Source of the DNA: Methyloversatilis universalis
GTDB lineage: Bacteria > Pseudomonadota > Gammaproteobacteria > Methylococcales > Methylococcaceae
Direction: 5' to 3'
DNA length: 64,000 nt
NCBI GenBank assembly: GCA_020723665.1
Contig: DYIL01000009.1
Location: 21,345-85,344, forward strand
Position numbers and translations under genes: made by a program. Positions 29,380-37,711 of the stretch are shown piece by piece (the first letter of the stretch is position 1; every line of letters begins with the position of its first letter). The notes under the pieces are model-generated. The model worked only from the letters and a program-made list of their open reading frames with translations. It made no database searches and was not told the DNA's origin.

Positions 29380-30061
29380 ATGTCTGAATTGATTCTGCTC
29401 GCCCATGTCCCGACGGACTCGGTGAACGAGGGCTTTTTGCCCGCGGCCCGCGCTTTGGGTCTGTCGGTCGTACTTTTAAGCGATCAAGCCGAAGCGCATC
29501 GGCAGCATTTCGGAGGACGCGAACTGGCGGCCTATCCGGATGCCGTGGTCCCCTGCGATGTTTTCAATCCCATTGCCGTGATCGAGGCGATTACCCGGCG
29601 CGGAAAGAAACCGGCGGCCATTTTTTCCAACAGCGATCACTTACGGACCAGTACCGCTTTGCCGCCGATTATTTCGGTTTGCGGGCAAAGACTGGCGGGT
29701 TGCCTATCGGGCCAAGAACAAGGCGGAGATGCGGAATGCCCTGAAAGCGAAAGGCATCGATCCGCTTTGGCATGCCGTGGTGTGGGATGAGGAGAGCGTG
29801 ACGCATCAGATCAAGGATGCCGAAATCACGGTGGTGGGACAGCTGTGCACGCCCAAGGATGTGCTGGCCACCGATGCGCCGGTGGCGCGGGTTCGCGTCG
29901 GCGACTGGCTGATCTTTCCTTATGCGGGCGCTTATGCCTGGCATATCTCCCATCACGATTTCTTGCTGCACCCGCACCCGGAGCGGTTCTACCTGCCCGT
30001 GGAAGCCCCCTCCGCATGGTCTTATCGAACAAATAACAACGAGGATCGAACGACTTTATGA
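29380..30061 (+). pseudogene. Fused remnant of a siderophore locus: ATP-grasp ligase N-terminus joined to PLP-decarboxylase C-terminus
   Basis: The first frame, from ATG 29380, reads as the N-terminal domain of an ATP-grasp-type ligase (ELILLAHVPTDSVNEGFLPA, IEAITRRGKKPAAIFSNSDH). Near 29640-29650 and again near 29675-29685 the coding sense moves back one base each time (fragments FAADYFGL, then GKDWRVAYRAKNKAEMRNAL). After about 29800 the sense is different: VVGQLCTPKDVLA and GAYAWHISHHDFLLHPHP are C-terminal hallmarks of the PLP-dependent decarboxylases of siderophore clusters. The stop overlaps the start of the next receptor as ATGA. In vibrioferrin-type loci an ATP-grasp gene and a decarboxylase gene bracket the others, so a large internal deletion is the likely history. 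Confidence 0.65.
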
Positions 30062-32136
30062 GAAGGCGTCATTTGATTTCGACGATGACGCTGGCGATGG
30101 CTTATGGCCCTGTCGAGGCCGCGGATATCGCGGAAAACCGGCCGGACCGCGAGGCTATCGCCACCCGTTTGCCCGAGGTGACGGTATCCGCGGAGCCGCC
30201 GTCGACGGTGCCCCAGGTTTCGACGTCCGCCACCAAGACCGAGACGCCCTTGCGGGACATCCCCCAATCGGTGCGAGTCATCACCCGAGAACTGATCGAA
30301 GAGAAAGGGGCGCTGCGCAGCAAGGACGTGCTGCAGCAGGCCAGCGGTGTATTCCTGCAGCAGGGGGAAGGGGCACGCGACGACTTCAATATTCGCGGCT
30401 TCACGGCTCTGCGGGATGTTTACAAAGACGGCGTACGCGACGATCTGGTGCAGCAATTCCGCGATCTCGCCAACATCGAGCGCATCGAAGTGATCAAAGG
30501 CCCTTCATCGGCCCTGTTCGGCCGCGGATCGAGTGGCGGATTGATCAACTACGTGACCAAAAAGCCGGTTGCTGAATCCCGCTACGCCGTGGAGCAGAAA
30601 ATCGGCCGCTACGATCTGTTGCGCACCGAGCTCGATCTCGGCGGCCCCCTGGCCGGCGAGGAGTGGGTCTACCGGTTCGACGGTGCCTACGAGCAGACCA
30701 ACAGCTTCCGCGATTTCGTGAGTTCCGAGCGCTTCTTCGCCGCCCCGAGCGTCGCCTGGCGGCCGAGCGAGGATATCGATCTCAGGTTGCAGCTCAGCTA
30801 TTTGGAAGACGATCGCACCCCGGACCGAGGCATCCCCGGTATCGGCAGCCGGCCGGCCAAGGTGAAGCGCCGGACTTTTTACGGCGAGGCCTTCGATTTT
30901 CAGGACACCCAGGTGTACGACGCCGGGCTTTACGCCGAATGGCGCCTCAGCGAGCGATGGACCTTCAGGAATGCCTTCCGGGCGGCTTACACCGACGTGA
31001 CCCAGCTCGGTACCCGTAATCTCTCGGTCACGAATGGGCGCACCCTGAGGCGTGGTTTCGTCGAGTTTTCCATCCCGCAGGAGAATTATTTCAACCAGAC
31101 CGACCTGATTTACAAAACGTCCTTGGGACCCACCGAACACACCCTGCTCTTGGGCACCGAGTTCGGCTATCAGAAAAGGGATTTTCTCAACAAAATAGCC
31201 GCCGCGCCGTCCATCGACATATTCGACCCGGCGCACAGCGCCAGGGCACCGGTTTTCACCGCGAGACCGACCATCGATGCGAGCTTCAGCGCCTTTACCT
31301 TCGGCGGCTACGCCCAGGATCAGATCGCCTTCGGCGAGCATTGGAAAGCCCTCATCGGCCTGCGTTACGATCATTTCGATCAGGCCCAGGACGATCACAG
31401 GACCGGTACCCGCCTGTCGCGGGTGGACGACGAGCTGAGCCCGCGCGGCGGATTGGTGTTCCAGCCCGCCGAATGGGCGTCCTTCTACGGCCATATCAGC
31501 CAATCGTTCCAGCCGGCGGGGGACAGCCTGCTGTTCCCGGACAAGGTCAGAACCCTCGAGCCGGAATCCTCGACCCTGTACGAAGTCGGGGCCAAGGCGG
31601 ATCTCGCCGAGCGGTTGTCCGCGACGCTCGCGCTATTCGAGATCGAAAAGGACAACATCGCCACCAACGAGCCGGGGAATACCGGCTTCAAGATCCAGGT
31701 CGGCGAGCAGCGGCACCGCGGTGTCGAACTGGACCTGACCGCGGAACTCCTGCCGCGGTGGAAGCTGTACGGCAGTTATGCCTTCATCGACGCCGAGATC
31801 ACCAAGTCCCGCACTTTTGCCGTGGGCAACCGTCCCGCCAACGTCCCCGAGCACAGCGGAAGCCTTTGGTCCAGCTATGAATTCGGCAACGGCTTCGGCT
31901 TCGGCGGCGGTCTCGTGATGGTCGGGGATCGCTTTGCTTTCGACGACGACCAAGTGGTGCTGCCCGGTTATGTGCGCGCCGATGCGTCCGTGTTTTACCG
32001 GCAGAAGCACTTCGAGGTGGCGCTGAATCTGAACAATCTGCTCGACAAGGCGTATTTCGAATCGGCTTCCAGCAATACCCAGATCAGCCCAGGAGCGCCA
32101 TTTACCGCCCTGGCGACCCTCAAAGCGCTGTTCTGA
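30058..32136 (+). CDS. TonB-dependent siderophore receptor
   Basis: This 692-residue outer membrane receptor belongs to the ferric-siderophore (FhuE/FcuA-like) class. A short signal peptide (MRRRHLISTMTLAMAYGPVE) is followed by a TonB box stretch with TETPLRDIPQSVRVITREL. The plug has DVLQQASGVFLQQGEGARDD, FNIRGFTALRDVYKDGVRDD, IEVIKGPSSALFGRGSSGG and LINYVTKKP, and the barrel finishes with the usual aromatic end (TLKALF). ATG at 30058 overlaps the stop of the decayed biosynthetic remnant, and PepSY follows 3 nt after the stop. The organism may now import a siderophore it no longer makes. Confidence 0.92.
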   Translation: MRRRHLISTMTLAMAYGPVEAADIAENRPDREAIATRLPEVTVSAEPPSTVPQVSTSATKTETPLRDIPQSVRVITRELIEEKGALRSKDVLQQASGVFLQQGEGARDDFNIRGFTALRDVYKDGVRDDLVQQFRDLANIERIEVIKGPSSALFGRGSSGGLINYVTKKPVAESRYAVEQKIGRYDLLRTELDLGGPLAGEEWVYRFDGAYEQTNSFRDFVSSERFFAAPSVAWRPSEDIDLRLQLSYLEDDRTPDRGIPGIGSRPAKVKRRTFYGEAFDFQDTQVYDAGLYAEWRLSERWTFRNAFRAAYTDVTQLGTRNLSVTNGRTLRRGFVEFSIPQENYFNQTDLIYKTSLGPTEHTLLLGTEFGYQKRDFLNKIAAAPSIDIFDPAHSARAPVFTARPTIDASFSAFTFGGYAQDQIAFGEHWKALIGLRYDHFDQAQDDHRTGTRLSRVDDELSPRGGLVFQPAEWASFYGHISQSFQPAGDSLLFPDKVRTLEPESSTLYEVGAKADLAERLSATLALFEIEKDNIATNEPGNTGFKIQVGEQRHRGVELDLTAELLPRWKLYGSYAFIDAEITKSRTFAVGNRPANVPEHSGSLWSSYEFGNGFGFGGGLVMVGDRFAFDDDQVVLPGYVRADASVFYRQKHFEVALNLNNLLDKAYFESASSNTQISPGAPFTALATLKALF

Positions 32137-32139
32137 CCG

Positions 32140-33144
32140 ATGGGCACCGGGAACGACCGATGCTTGTCTCAATGGCATGTTTATCTGGGGCTGGCGTTCG
32201 CGCCGGTTTTGGCGGTCATCGCCGCAACCGGCATCCTGTTGGGTTTTTACGACGAGCTTCGCTATGCGGAGCCGCCGTACCGCCTGAACCAAGCGGTCGA
32301 GGCAAGTTTACCCACTGCCGTTCTGGCGCAGCGCATCCAGGCCGCTCATCCGGGTCATCGGCTGGAGGTGCTCTATTTGCCCACGGCGCCGGAGCGCGCG
32401 GCCCGGGCCAAATTGGCGGGGCCGGACCGGCGCTTGGCCTTTATCCATCCTGAAACGGGACAAACCCTGGCCGTACGCGATGCCGACGAGCAGGACTGGT
32501 TGGATTTCCTTTACGCCCTGCATCGCGGTAAACCGTTGGGACTCACGGGGCAAATCATCGCCAGCATCGCCGGGATTTCTATTCCCATTCTTTGGAGCAT
32601 CGGTTTCCTGCTCCGTCGGCGGCGCTCGACTTATCGTACCGCAAGGCAGAATTCGTTCACGATCCGCGGTTTGCACCGGGAGGCGGGCTTGATTCTAGGC
32701 GGGCTCCTCGCTGTGCTGACCGTCATGGGAAGCCTCCTCAACTTTGCCGGACCCTTGAAGCAATGGCTGGACCCGCCGCCCCGGCTTGCCGGCAGCCGTC
32801 CGGCGCTGACGCCGAAAGATCTTGCCCATCACCTGTCCAGCGCCGCGCTCACCTATCCCATGGCACCTCTGGAGCGGATTTATTTTCCGGCGGACGAACG
32901 TTCTCCTTTGCAGCTCCGGTTTCGCGACGGCGGCTGGGCTTATCTCGACGCCGACGGTCGGGTGCTCAAGATCGTCACGCCTCTTTCCCACTGGACCAAT
33001 CTCTTGTATCCGCTCCATAGCGGCCGCCTATGGGGAACTCACGGTCCCAGAGTCACGGCCTTGTTCGGCCTCATACTGTTCGCCTTGAGCGGCAGCGGAC
33101 TCTATCTCTATTGCCGACGGCGCGGAGCCGTTCGGAAGCGGTAG
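32140..33144 (+). CDS. PepSY-associated transmembrane protein, probable ferric-siderophore reductase
   Basis: The 334-residue inner membrane protein has four hydrophobic segments: residues about 12-32 (LGLAFAPVLAVIAATGILLG), 137-157, 183-203 and 297-318. Between them are two periplasmic PepSY-like domains. His residues near the membrane, as in QWHVYLGLAF, YALHRGKPLG, LHREAGLILG and NLLYPLHSGR, fit the heme-carrying arrangement of the FoxB/PiuB group, which are thought to reduce iron from imported siderophores. Its start 3 nt after the siderophore receptor supports that job. The reductase role is inference from family and context. Confidence 0.82.
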   Translation: MGTGNDRCLSQWHVYLGLAFAPVLAVIAATGILLGFYDELRYAEPPYRLNQAVEASLPTAVLAQRIQAAHPGHRLEVLYLPTAPERAARAKLAGPDRRLAFIHPETGQTLAVRDADEQDWLDFLYALHRGKPLGLTGQIIASIAGISIPILWSIGFLLRRRRSTYRTARQNSFTIRGLHREAGLILGGLLAVLTVMGSLLNFAGPLKQWLDPPPRLAGSRPALTPKDLAHHLSSAALTYPMAPLERIYFPADERSPLQLRFRDGGWAYLDADGRVLKIVTPLSHWTNLLYPLHSGRLWGTHGPRVTALFGLILFALSGSGLYLYCRRRGAVRKR

Positions 33145-33170
33145 CGTCAGTCGAAGCCGAAAAATGATGA

Positions 33171-33218
33171 AAATATTATTGAGAATCGTTATTATTGAAA
33201 GCGTGTGGGAACTATAAA
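33171..33218 (+). promoter_or_regulatory. Fur-box-like site and promoter before the multicopper oxidase
   Basis: An AT-rich stretch at 33171-33198 contains ATTGAGAATCGTTATTATT, close to the Fur consensus in its GAGAAT and ATTATT half-sites. A TATAAA hexamer at 33213-33218 could be the -10. This suggests the oxidase has its own iron-controlled promoter although PepSY ends only 108 nt before its start. Confidence 0.45.
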
Positions 33219-33252
33219 TGACTGGTGTAAACGACTCCTACGAGAAGAATTC

Positions 33253-34299
33253 ATGAAAGCCAAAACCATTCGCATGTACCCGGCAACCTTCCTTGCGCTT
33301 TCGTTGGCGATGCTGGTCGCATTGCCCGCTTTCGCCCAGACCCGGCAGTACTTCATTGCCGCCGAAGACGGCATCTGGGATTTCGCCCCCTCGGGCAAAA
33401 ATCTGGTCCACTGCCATCCCGAAACCGCCCCCTGCGAGATTCCGGAGCCGTGGACCAACAGTCACAGCTTTCCGGTCACCCGGTTCATCCAGTATCAGGA
33501 CGCCAGCTTCAAAATCCCGGTGCCGCAGCCCGAGTGGCTGGGCATTTTGGGCCCCATCATCCGTGCGGAAGTCGGCGACACGGTCAAAATTCGCTTTTGC
33601 AACCGCACTCAGGCAGCCGCCGGCATGCATCCCCACGGCCTGCGCTACACCAAGGACCAGGAAGGTGCCCATTACGTCGGCGCGAATTCCGGTGTCGAAC
33701 CCGGCAGCGGGGCCGAGGTCATGCCGGGTCAGTGTTTTGACTATACCTGGATCGCCGATGAGGACAGCGGACCGGCGCCGGGCGAACTCAGCTCCAAGGT
33801 GTGGTGGTATCACTCTCATATCGGCGAACCGACGGACACCAACAAAGGGCTATTGGGTCCCATTATCGTCACTCGCAAAGGCGAGGCCCACCGTGACGGC
33901 CGCCCGAGGGACGTCGATCAGGAATTCGTGACCGCTTTCTTTATTTTCGACAGGCTCGAAGGAGAGGAATCGGGCCTGATGCACAGCATCAACGGCTACA
34001 TCTTCGGCAATCTGAAAGGTTTGGTGATGCACGACGGCGAGAAGGTGCGCTGGCTTGTGCTGGGGATGGGCAATGAAGTGGACCTTCACACGCCCCACTG
34101 GCACGGCAAGACCGTTACCATCGGTCGCCGCTCGGCCGCGCAACGGACGGATGTCGTTCAGTTGCTCCCGGCCGGCATGGTGACGGCCGACATGAAAGCC
34201 GACAACCCCGGGGAATGGCTCTTCCACTGTCATGTGGCGGATCACATCGACGCCGGCATGGTCGCGACTTATCAGATCCTGCCAAGAGAAACCGAATGA
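33253..34299 (+). CDS. Two-domain multicopper oxidase, probable ferroxidase
   Basis: The 348-residue secreted enzyme couples oxidation of a substrate such as Fe(II) to reduction of oxygen to water. A signal peptide ends at LVALPAFA. All four copper motifs are present: GMHPHGLRY, WWYHSHIGEP, HTPHWHGK, and HCHVADHIDAGM with the type-1 Met. Having the complete set in about 320 mature residues is typical of two-domain oxidases, which work as trimers. The first domain also has a Cys pair in LVHCHPETAPCEIPEP. Its place after two receptors and a reductase, behind a Fur-box-like site, favours a role in iron handling; copper detoxification is the alternative. Confidence 0.88.
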   Translation: MKAKTIRMYPATFLALSLAMLVALPAFAQTRQYFIAAEDGIWDFAPSGKNLVHCHPETAPCEIPEPWTNSHSFPVTRFIQYQDASFKIPVPQPEWLGILGPIIRAEVGDTVKIRFCNRTQAAAGMHPHGLRYTKDQEGAHYVGANSGVEPGSGAEVMPGQCFDYTWIADEDSGPAPGELSSKVWWYHSHIGEPTDTNKGLLGPIIVTRKGEAHRDGRPRDVDQEFVTAFFIFDRLEGEESGLMHSINGYIFGNLKGLVMHDGEKVRWLVLGMGNEVDLHTPHWHGKTVTIGRRSAAQRTDVVQLLPAGMVTADMKADNPGEWLFHCHVADHIDAGMVATYQILPRETE

Positions 34300-34355
34300 C
34301 CGACCCGGTCGTTACGGGAGCGCGGGTTTAATGTTCGGGCGATTCGAGCCAACCA

Positions 34356-37205
34356 TCAGACGGTAATGAGCAGTCGTACCGAATCCAGGCGCAAATGCGC
34401 TGCCTGTATGCAATTGTTCATCTCAATGGCGTTTTCCTTAAGCTGATCCAGCTCTTCCTGGCGCACGTTGGGATTGACCCGTCTCAGGGCCGCCAAGCGC
34501 TTGAGTTCGGTCGTCATCGTATCGAGCATCTTTTTCGCACTCTCGCCGATGATGCCGGGCATCTGCGCTCGCGCTTTCTGCTCGGCCTGCTGAATCAGCC
34601 GGTTGATGAGCTTTTGTCGGCTGCGGACCAAATCCAGCGCGTGCTCCCGATCGAGTTGCTGAGGCTGCTCCGCAAGGTCTTCGAAGGGCAGGGTGCTGAG
34701 ATCGTTGCCTTCCTGGTCGAACAGAAAACGCAGTACCGTCGGCGGAAAGAACCGCCCGATCTGCAAACGCTTCGGTGCCGCGCATTCGAGCAGATAGACG
34801 GTTTCGAGCAGCAGTTGCCCGGCCTCGAGTTCCGGGTGGCGGACCAGGCTCAGCGCGGCGTTGCCGTGCTTGCTGTTGAGGATGAGATCCATGGCGCCGC
34901 GTACCATCGGGTGCTCCCAAGTCAGGAACTGCATGTCCTCGCGCGCCAGACCGATGCCGCGGTTCAGGGTGACGGTTACGCCGTCCTCCGGCAGTTCCGG
35001 GAACTGAGTGCGCATATGCTCGCCGGGGCGGAGAATATAACAGTGGTCCGAGTGTTCCTCGACCGCTACCCCGTAAGCGTCGAACACGTCCTCCAGATAG
35101 GGCCAGAGATCGTTTTCGCGGTCCGTTGCTTCGATCAGCCGGACCAGTCTTTCCGCGGCATCCTTGCGGCAGGAGTTCAGTTCCAGCAAGCGGTCGCGGC
35201 CCTGATGCAATTCCTCTTGGATCGCATTGGCCAACTTCCGCGCCCGTTGCGTCAGTCTTATTTCGCCTTCGGCATCGGGAGCCTGCAACAATGCGACGAG
35301 TTCACTTTCCAATCGGCCGAACACGGGGAGTGCCGCCGAATTGGGCTGGCTGAACGCATTCAATCCCTCGTTGTACCAGCGGAACAGAACGCCCTGAGCG
35401 CTATGTTCGAAATAGGCGACATGGATGTGAATGGTTTCGGATTGCCCGATGCGGTCGAGCCGCCCGATTCGCTGTTCCAACAGGTCGGGGTTGAGCGGGA
35501 GATCGAACATCACCAGATGATGGGCGAATTGGAAGTTTCGGCCTTCGCTGCCGATTTCCGAACAAACCAGTGCCTGAGCACCGTTTTCGGCATCGGCGAA
35601 CCAAGCGGCTGCCCGGTCCCGTGCCACCAGGCTCATTTGTTCGTGGAAAACCGCCGCCCGTATACCCCGGACTCGAAGCGCCTCCTCCAGATCGATAGCG
35701 GTTTTGGCTTTCGCGCAGATTACCAGCACCTTGGCCGACTTGAGAGTTCGTATGGTTTCGGCCAGCCATTCCACGCGGCTGTCGAGGCGCCACCATTCGA
35801 TGGCGTCCTTGGCCTGCCGGGCATAGAGGGTTTCCGGATGCAGAAGGTCTTCGATTTGGGGTTGGGCTTCTTCCAGGAGTCGACCGTAGGCCTCGGGCAA
35901 GGGTAGAGGATGGGCTATCAGCTTCCGCCCGGGAAAACCTTTGACCGTGGCCCGGGTGTTGCGGAACAGGACCCGCCCGGTGCCATGGCGGTCTAACAGC
36001 AGCTGGATCAACTCGTCGCGCGCACTTTCGGCACGTTCCGGATCGTCCAGCCGGTCCAACAAATCGTCAGCCAAATCCTGCGAGATCAGGGACTTTAACT
36101 GGCTCAAGATGTCCCGATCCAGAACCGGATCGTCCAGTAGATGATTGATCACGTCGGCCAGTGACTCGTACTGCATTTCCTCGAACTGGAACCGGTCGTA
36201 ACTGTAGAAGCGGTCGGGATCAAGGAGGCGCAAACGGGCGAAGTGGCTGTGCTTGCCGAGCTGTTCCGGCGTCGCCGTCAAAAGCAGGAGGCTCGGCACG
36301 GATCGGCCGAGTCGTTCGACGAACCGGTATTCCGGGCTCGCGTTTTGTTCCGACCATTGCAAGTGATGCGCTTCGTCGACCACGCACATGTCCCAGCCGG
36401 CGGCGAGCGCGGCCTCTTGGCGTTCTTCGTCGTCCATGAAGAAGTCCAGGCCGCACAGCACCAGTTGCTCGCTGAGGAATGGATTGCCGTGTTCGACTTG
36501 CCAGTAACGTTCGTCGTCGAACAAGGCGAAGCGCAGATTGAAGCGTCTCAGCATTTCCACCAGCCACTGGTGCAACAAAGGCTCCGGAACGATGATGAGT
36601 ATGCGTTCGGCACGGCCGGTCAACAGTTGATGGTGGATGATCAGTCCGGCTTCGATGGTTTTGCCGAGACCGACTTCGTCGGCGAGCAGGATTCGGGGGA
36701 CTGGGCGATGAGCGACTTCGTGGGCGATGTAGATCTGATGGGGGATGATGCTGGTGCGCCCGCCGACCAAGCCCCGCACCGGGGATTGTTCGAGCTGGCC
36801 GATTCTTCGCAGGGTTTCGTAGCGCAATCGAAACAGCTCCGACGGATCGAGCTGGCCGGTGAACAGCCTGTCCTGCGGCTTGTTGAACTGCATGAAATGG
36901 TTGAGATCGACTTCCTCCAGGGTTCGGAGAGTGCCGTCCTCGTCCACGCCTTCGTAGGTGATGAGGCCGTTCTTTTCTCTAACTTCCGTCACTTTGAGCT
37001 TCCAGCCGTCGGCGCTTTCGATCGAATCGCCTTTGGAAAACCTTACTCGGGTCAACGGTGAGTTGTTGACGGCATAGGTACGGCGTTCACTGCTGGCGAT
37101 AAACAGCAAGGTCGCACGATTGTTTTCGACGCTCAATACGATGCCCAAGCCCAGTTCAGGCTCGGTTTCGCTGATCCAGCGCTGTCCAGGGACGAAAGTT
37201 GGCAA
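34356..37205 (-). CDS. rapA: RNA polymerase-associated ATPase RapA
   Basis: RapA is a SWI2/SNF2 ATPase that binds RNA polymerase and helps recycle it after transcription. The 949-residue product (E. coli 968) starts PTFVPGQRWISETEPELGLG (tandem Tudor-like domains). It has the helicase motifs ADEVGLGKTIEAGLI and DEAHH (VVDEAHHLQW), TATPEQLGKHSHFARLRLLD, and the second lobe EIGSEGRNFQFAHH and RIGRLDRIGQSETIHIH, and keeps the C-terminal RapA-specific half. The start is TTG at 37203-37205 behind an AGGAG site. It converges on the oxidase gene across 56 nt. Confidence 0.94.
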   Translation of the reverse strand: MPTFVPGQRWISETEPELGLGIVLSVENNRATLLFIASSERRTYAVNNSPLTRVRFSKGDSIESADGWKLKVTEVREKNGLITYEGVDEDGTLRTLEEVDLNHFMQFNKPQDRLFTGQLDPSELFRLRYETLRRIGQLEQSPVRGLVGGRTSIIPHQIYIAHEVAHRPVPRILLADEVGLGKTIEAGLIIHHQLLTGRAERILIIVPEPLLHQWLVEMLRRFNLRFALFDDERYWQVEHGNPFLSEQLVLCGLDFFMDDEERQEAALAAGWDMCVVDEAHHLQWSEQNASPEYRFVERLGRSVPSLLLLTATPEQLGKHSHFARLRLLDPDRFYSYDRFQFEEMQYESLADVINHLLDDPVLDRDILSQLKSLISQDLADDLLDRLDDPERAESARDELIQLLLDRHGTGRVLFRNTRATVKGFPGRKLIAHPLPLPEAYGRLLEEAQPQIEDLLHPETLYARQAKDAIEWWRLDSRVEWLAETIRTLKSAKVLVICAKAKTAIDLEEALRVRGIRAAVFHEQMSLVARDRAAAWFADAENGAQALVCSEIGSEGRNFQFAHHLVMFDLPLNPDLLEQRIGRLDRIGQSETIHIHVAYFEHSAQGVLFRWYNEGLNAFSQPNSAALPVFGRLESELVALLQAPDAEGEIRLTQRARKLANAIQEELHQGRDRLLELNSCRKDAAERLVRLIEATDRENDLWPYLEDVFDAYGVAVEEHSDHCYILRPGEHMRTQFPELPEDGVTVTLNRGIGLAREDMQFLTWEHPMVRGAMDLILNSKHGNAALSLVRHPELEAGQLLLETVYLLECAAPKRLQIGRFFPPTVLRFLFDQEGNDLSTLPFEDLAEQPQQLDREHALDLVRSRQKLINRLIQQAEQKARAQMPGIIGESAKKMLDTMTTELKRLAALRRVNPNVRQEELDQLKENAIEMNNCIQAAHLRLDSVRLLITV

Positions 37206-37711
37206 CGTCGTTTCTCCTACAGGCTAATTACGAAATGAAAATAGACAATAAATAAGGATTGTAACAGGGCTATTGGAGTTGTCGGTTTCGGTGCCAGCCT
37301 CCAACTCCAGTATGAGCAGAAACGGGTGGCCAAGTTTCCGCTTTCGATCGCAGCCATCCTGGCGGCCGTGGGCGAACGCCCCGAGCCCTTGGGCTTCGCT
37401 CAGGACAAGCTCGTCGAAGGGTTTTTCGATCCAACCGGGATAAACTCGAAGCCGGCGGTTGATGCCGAGGCGCGTGCGAGTGAGTTTGCGCCTGCATAAG
37501 GCTAAGCTCATGAGCGTTGTACCGATCGTCGTTTGGATGGCGTGAAAGGGAGTAGTGAGACGGCGGCGGGTCTAATTCCATTTATCGAACGACCAGGAAA
37601 CATCGTTCATGGTAGGCCGGGCCTATTCCGGCCTACAAAACTATCCTTTTGATCAAAAAATGGAATTAGTCCTCGGTATAGCTAAGAGCGACCGGTGGGT
37701 CGCCTCGACGA
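37206..37711. other. Intergenic region with repeat sequence, no gene seen
   Basis: About 500 nt between rapA and the kinase-like gene. It holds the second MITE-like element (37572-37669) and a CTTCGCTCAGGACAAGCT stretch near 37396 that resembles the interior of copy 1 at 18045. Small open frames here have no recognisable features. Confidence 0.6.
37572..37669. repeat. MITE/REP-like palindromic element, copy 2
   Basis: The 98-bp element has perfect 12-bp inverted ends, CTAATTCCATTT at 37572-37583 and AAATGGAATTAG at 37658-37669. In the centre is a strong palindrome, GTAGGCCGG at 37612-37620 and CCGGCCTAC at 37628-37636 around GCCTATT. Read on the minus strand it matches copy 1 at 17988-18108 through both ends and the central TTGTAGGCCGGAATA block, while the middle differs. 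It codes for nothing and is probably mobilised in trans, or is a relic. Confidence 0.72.
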
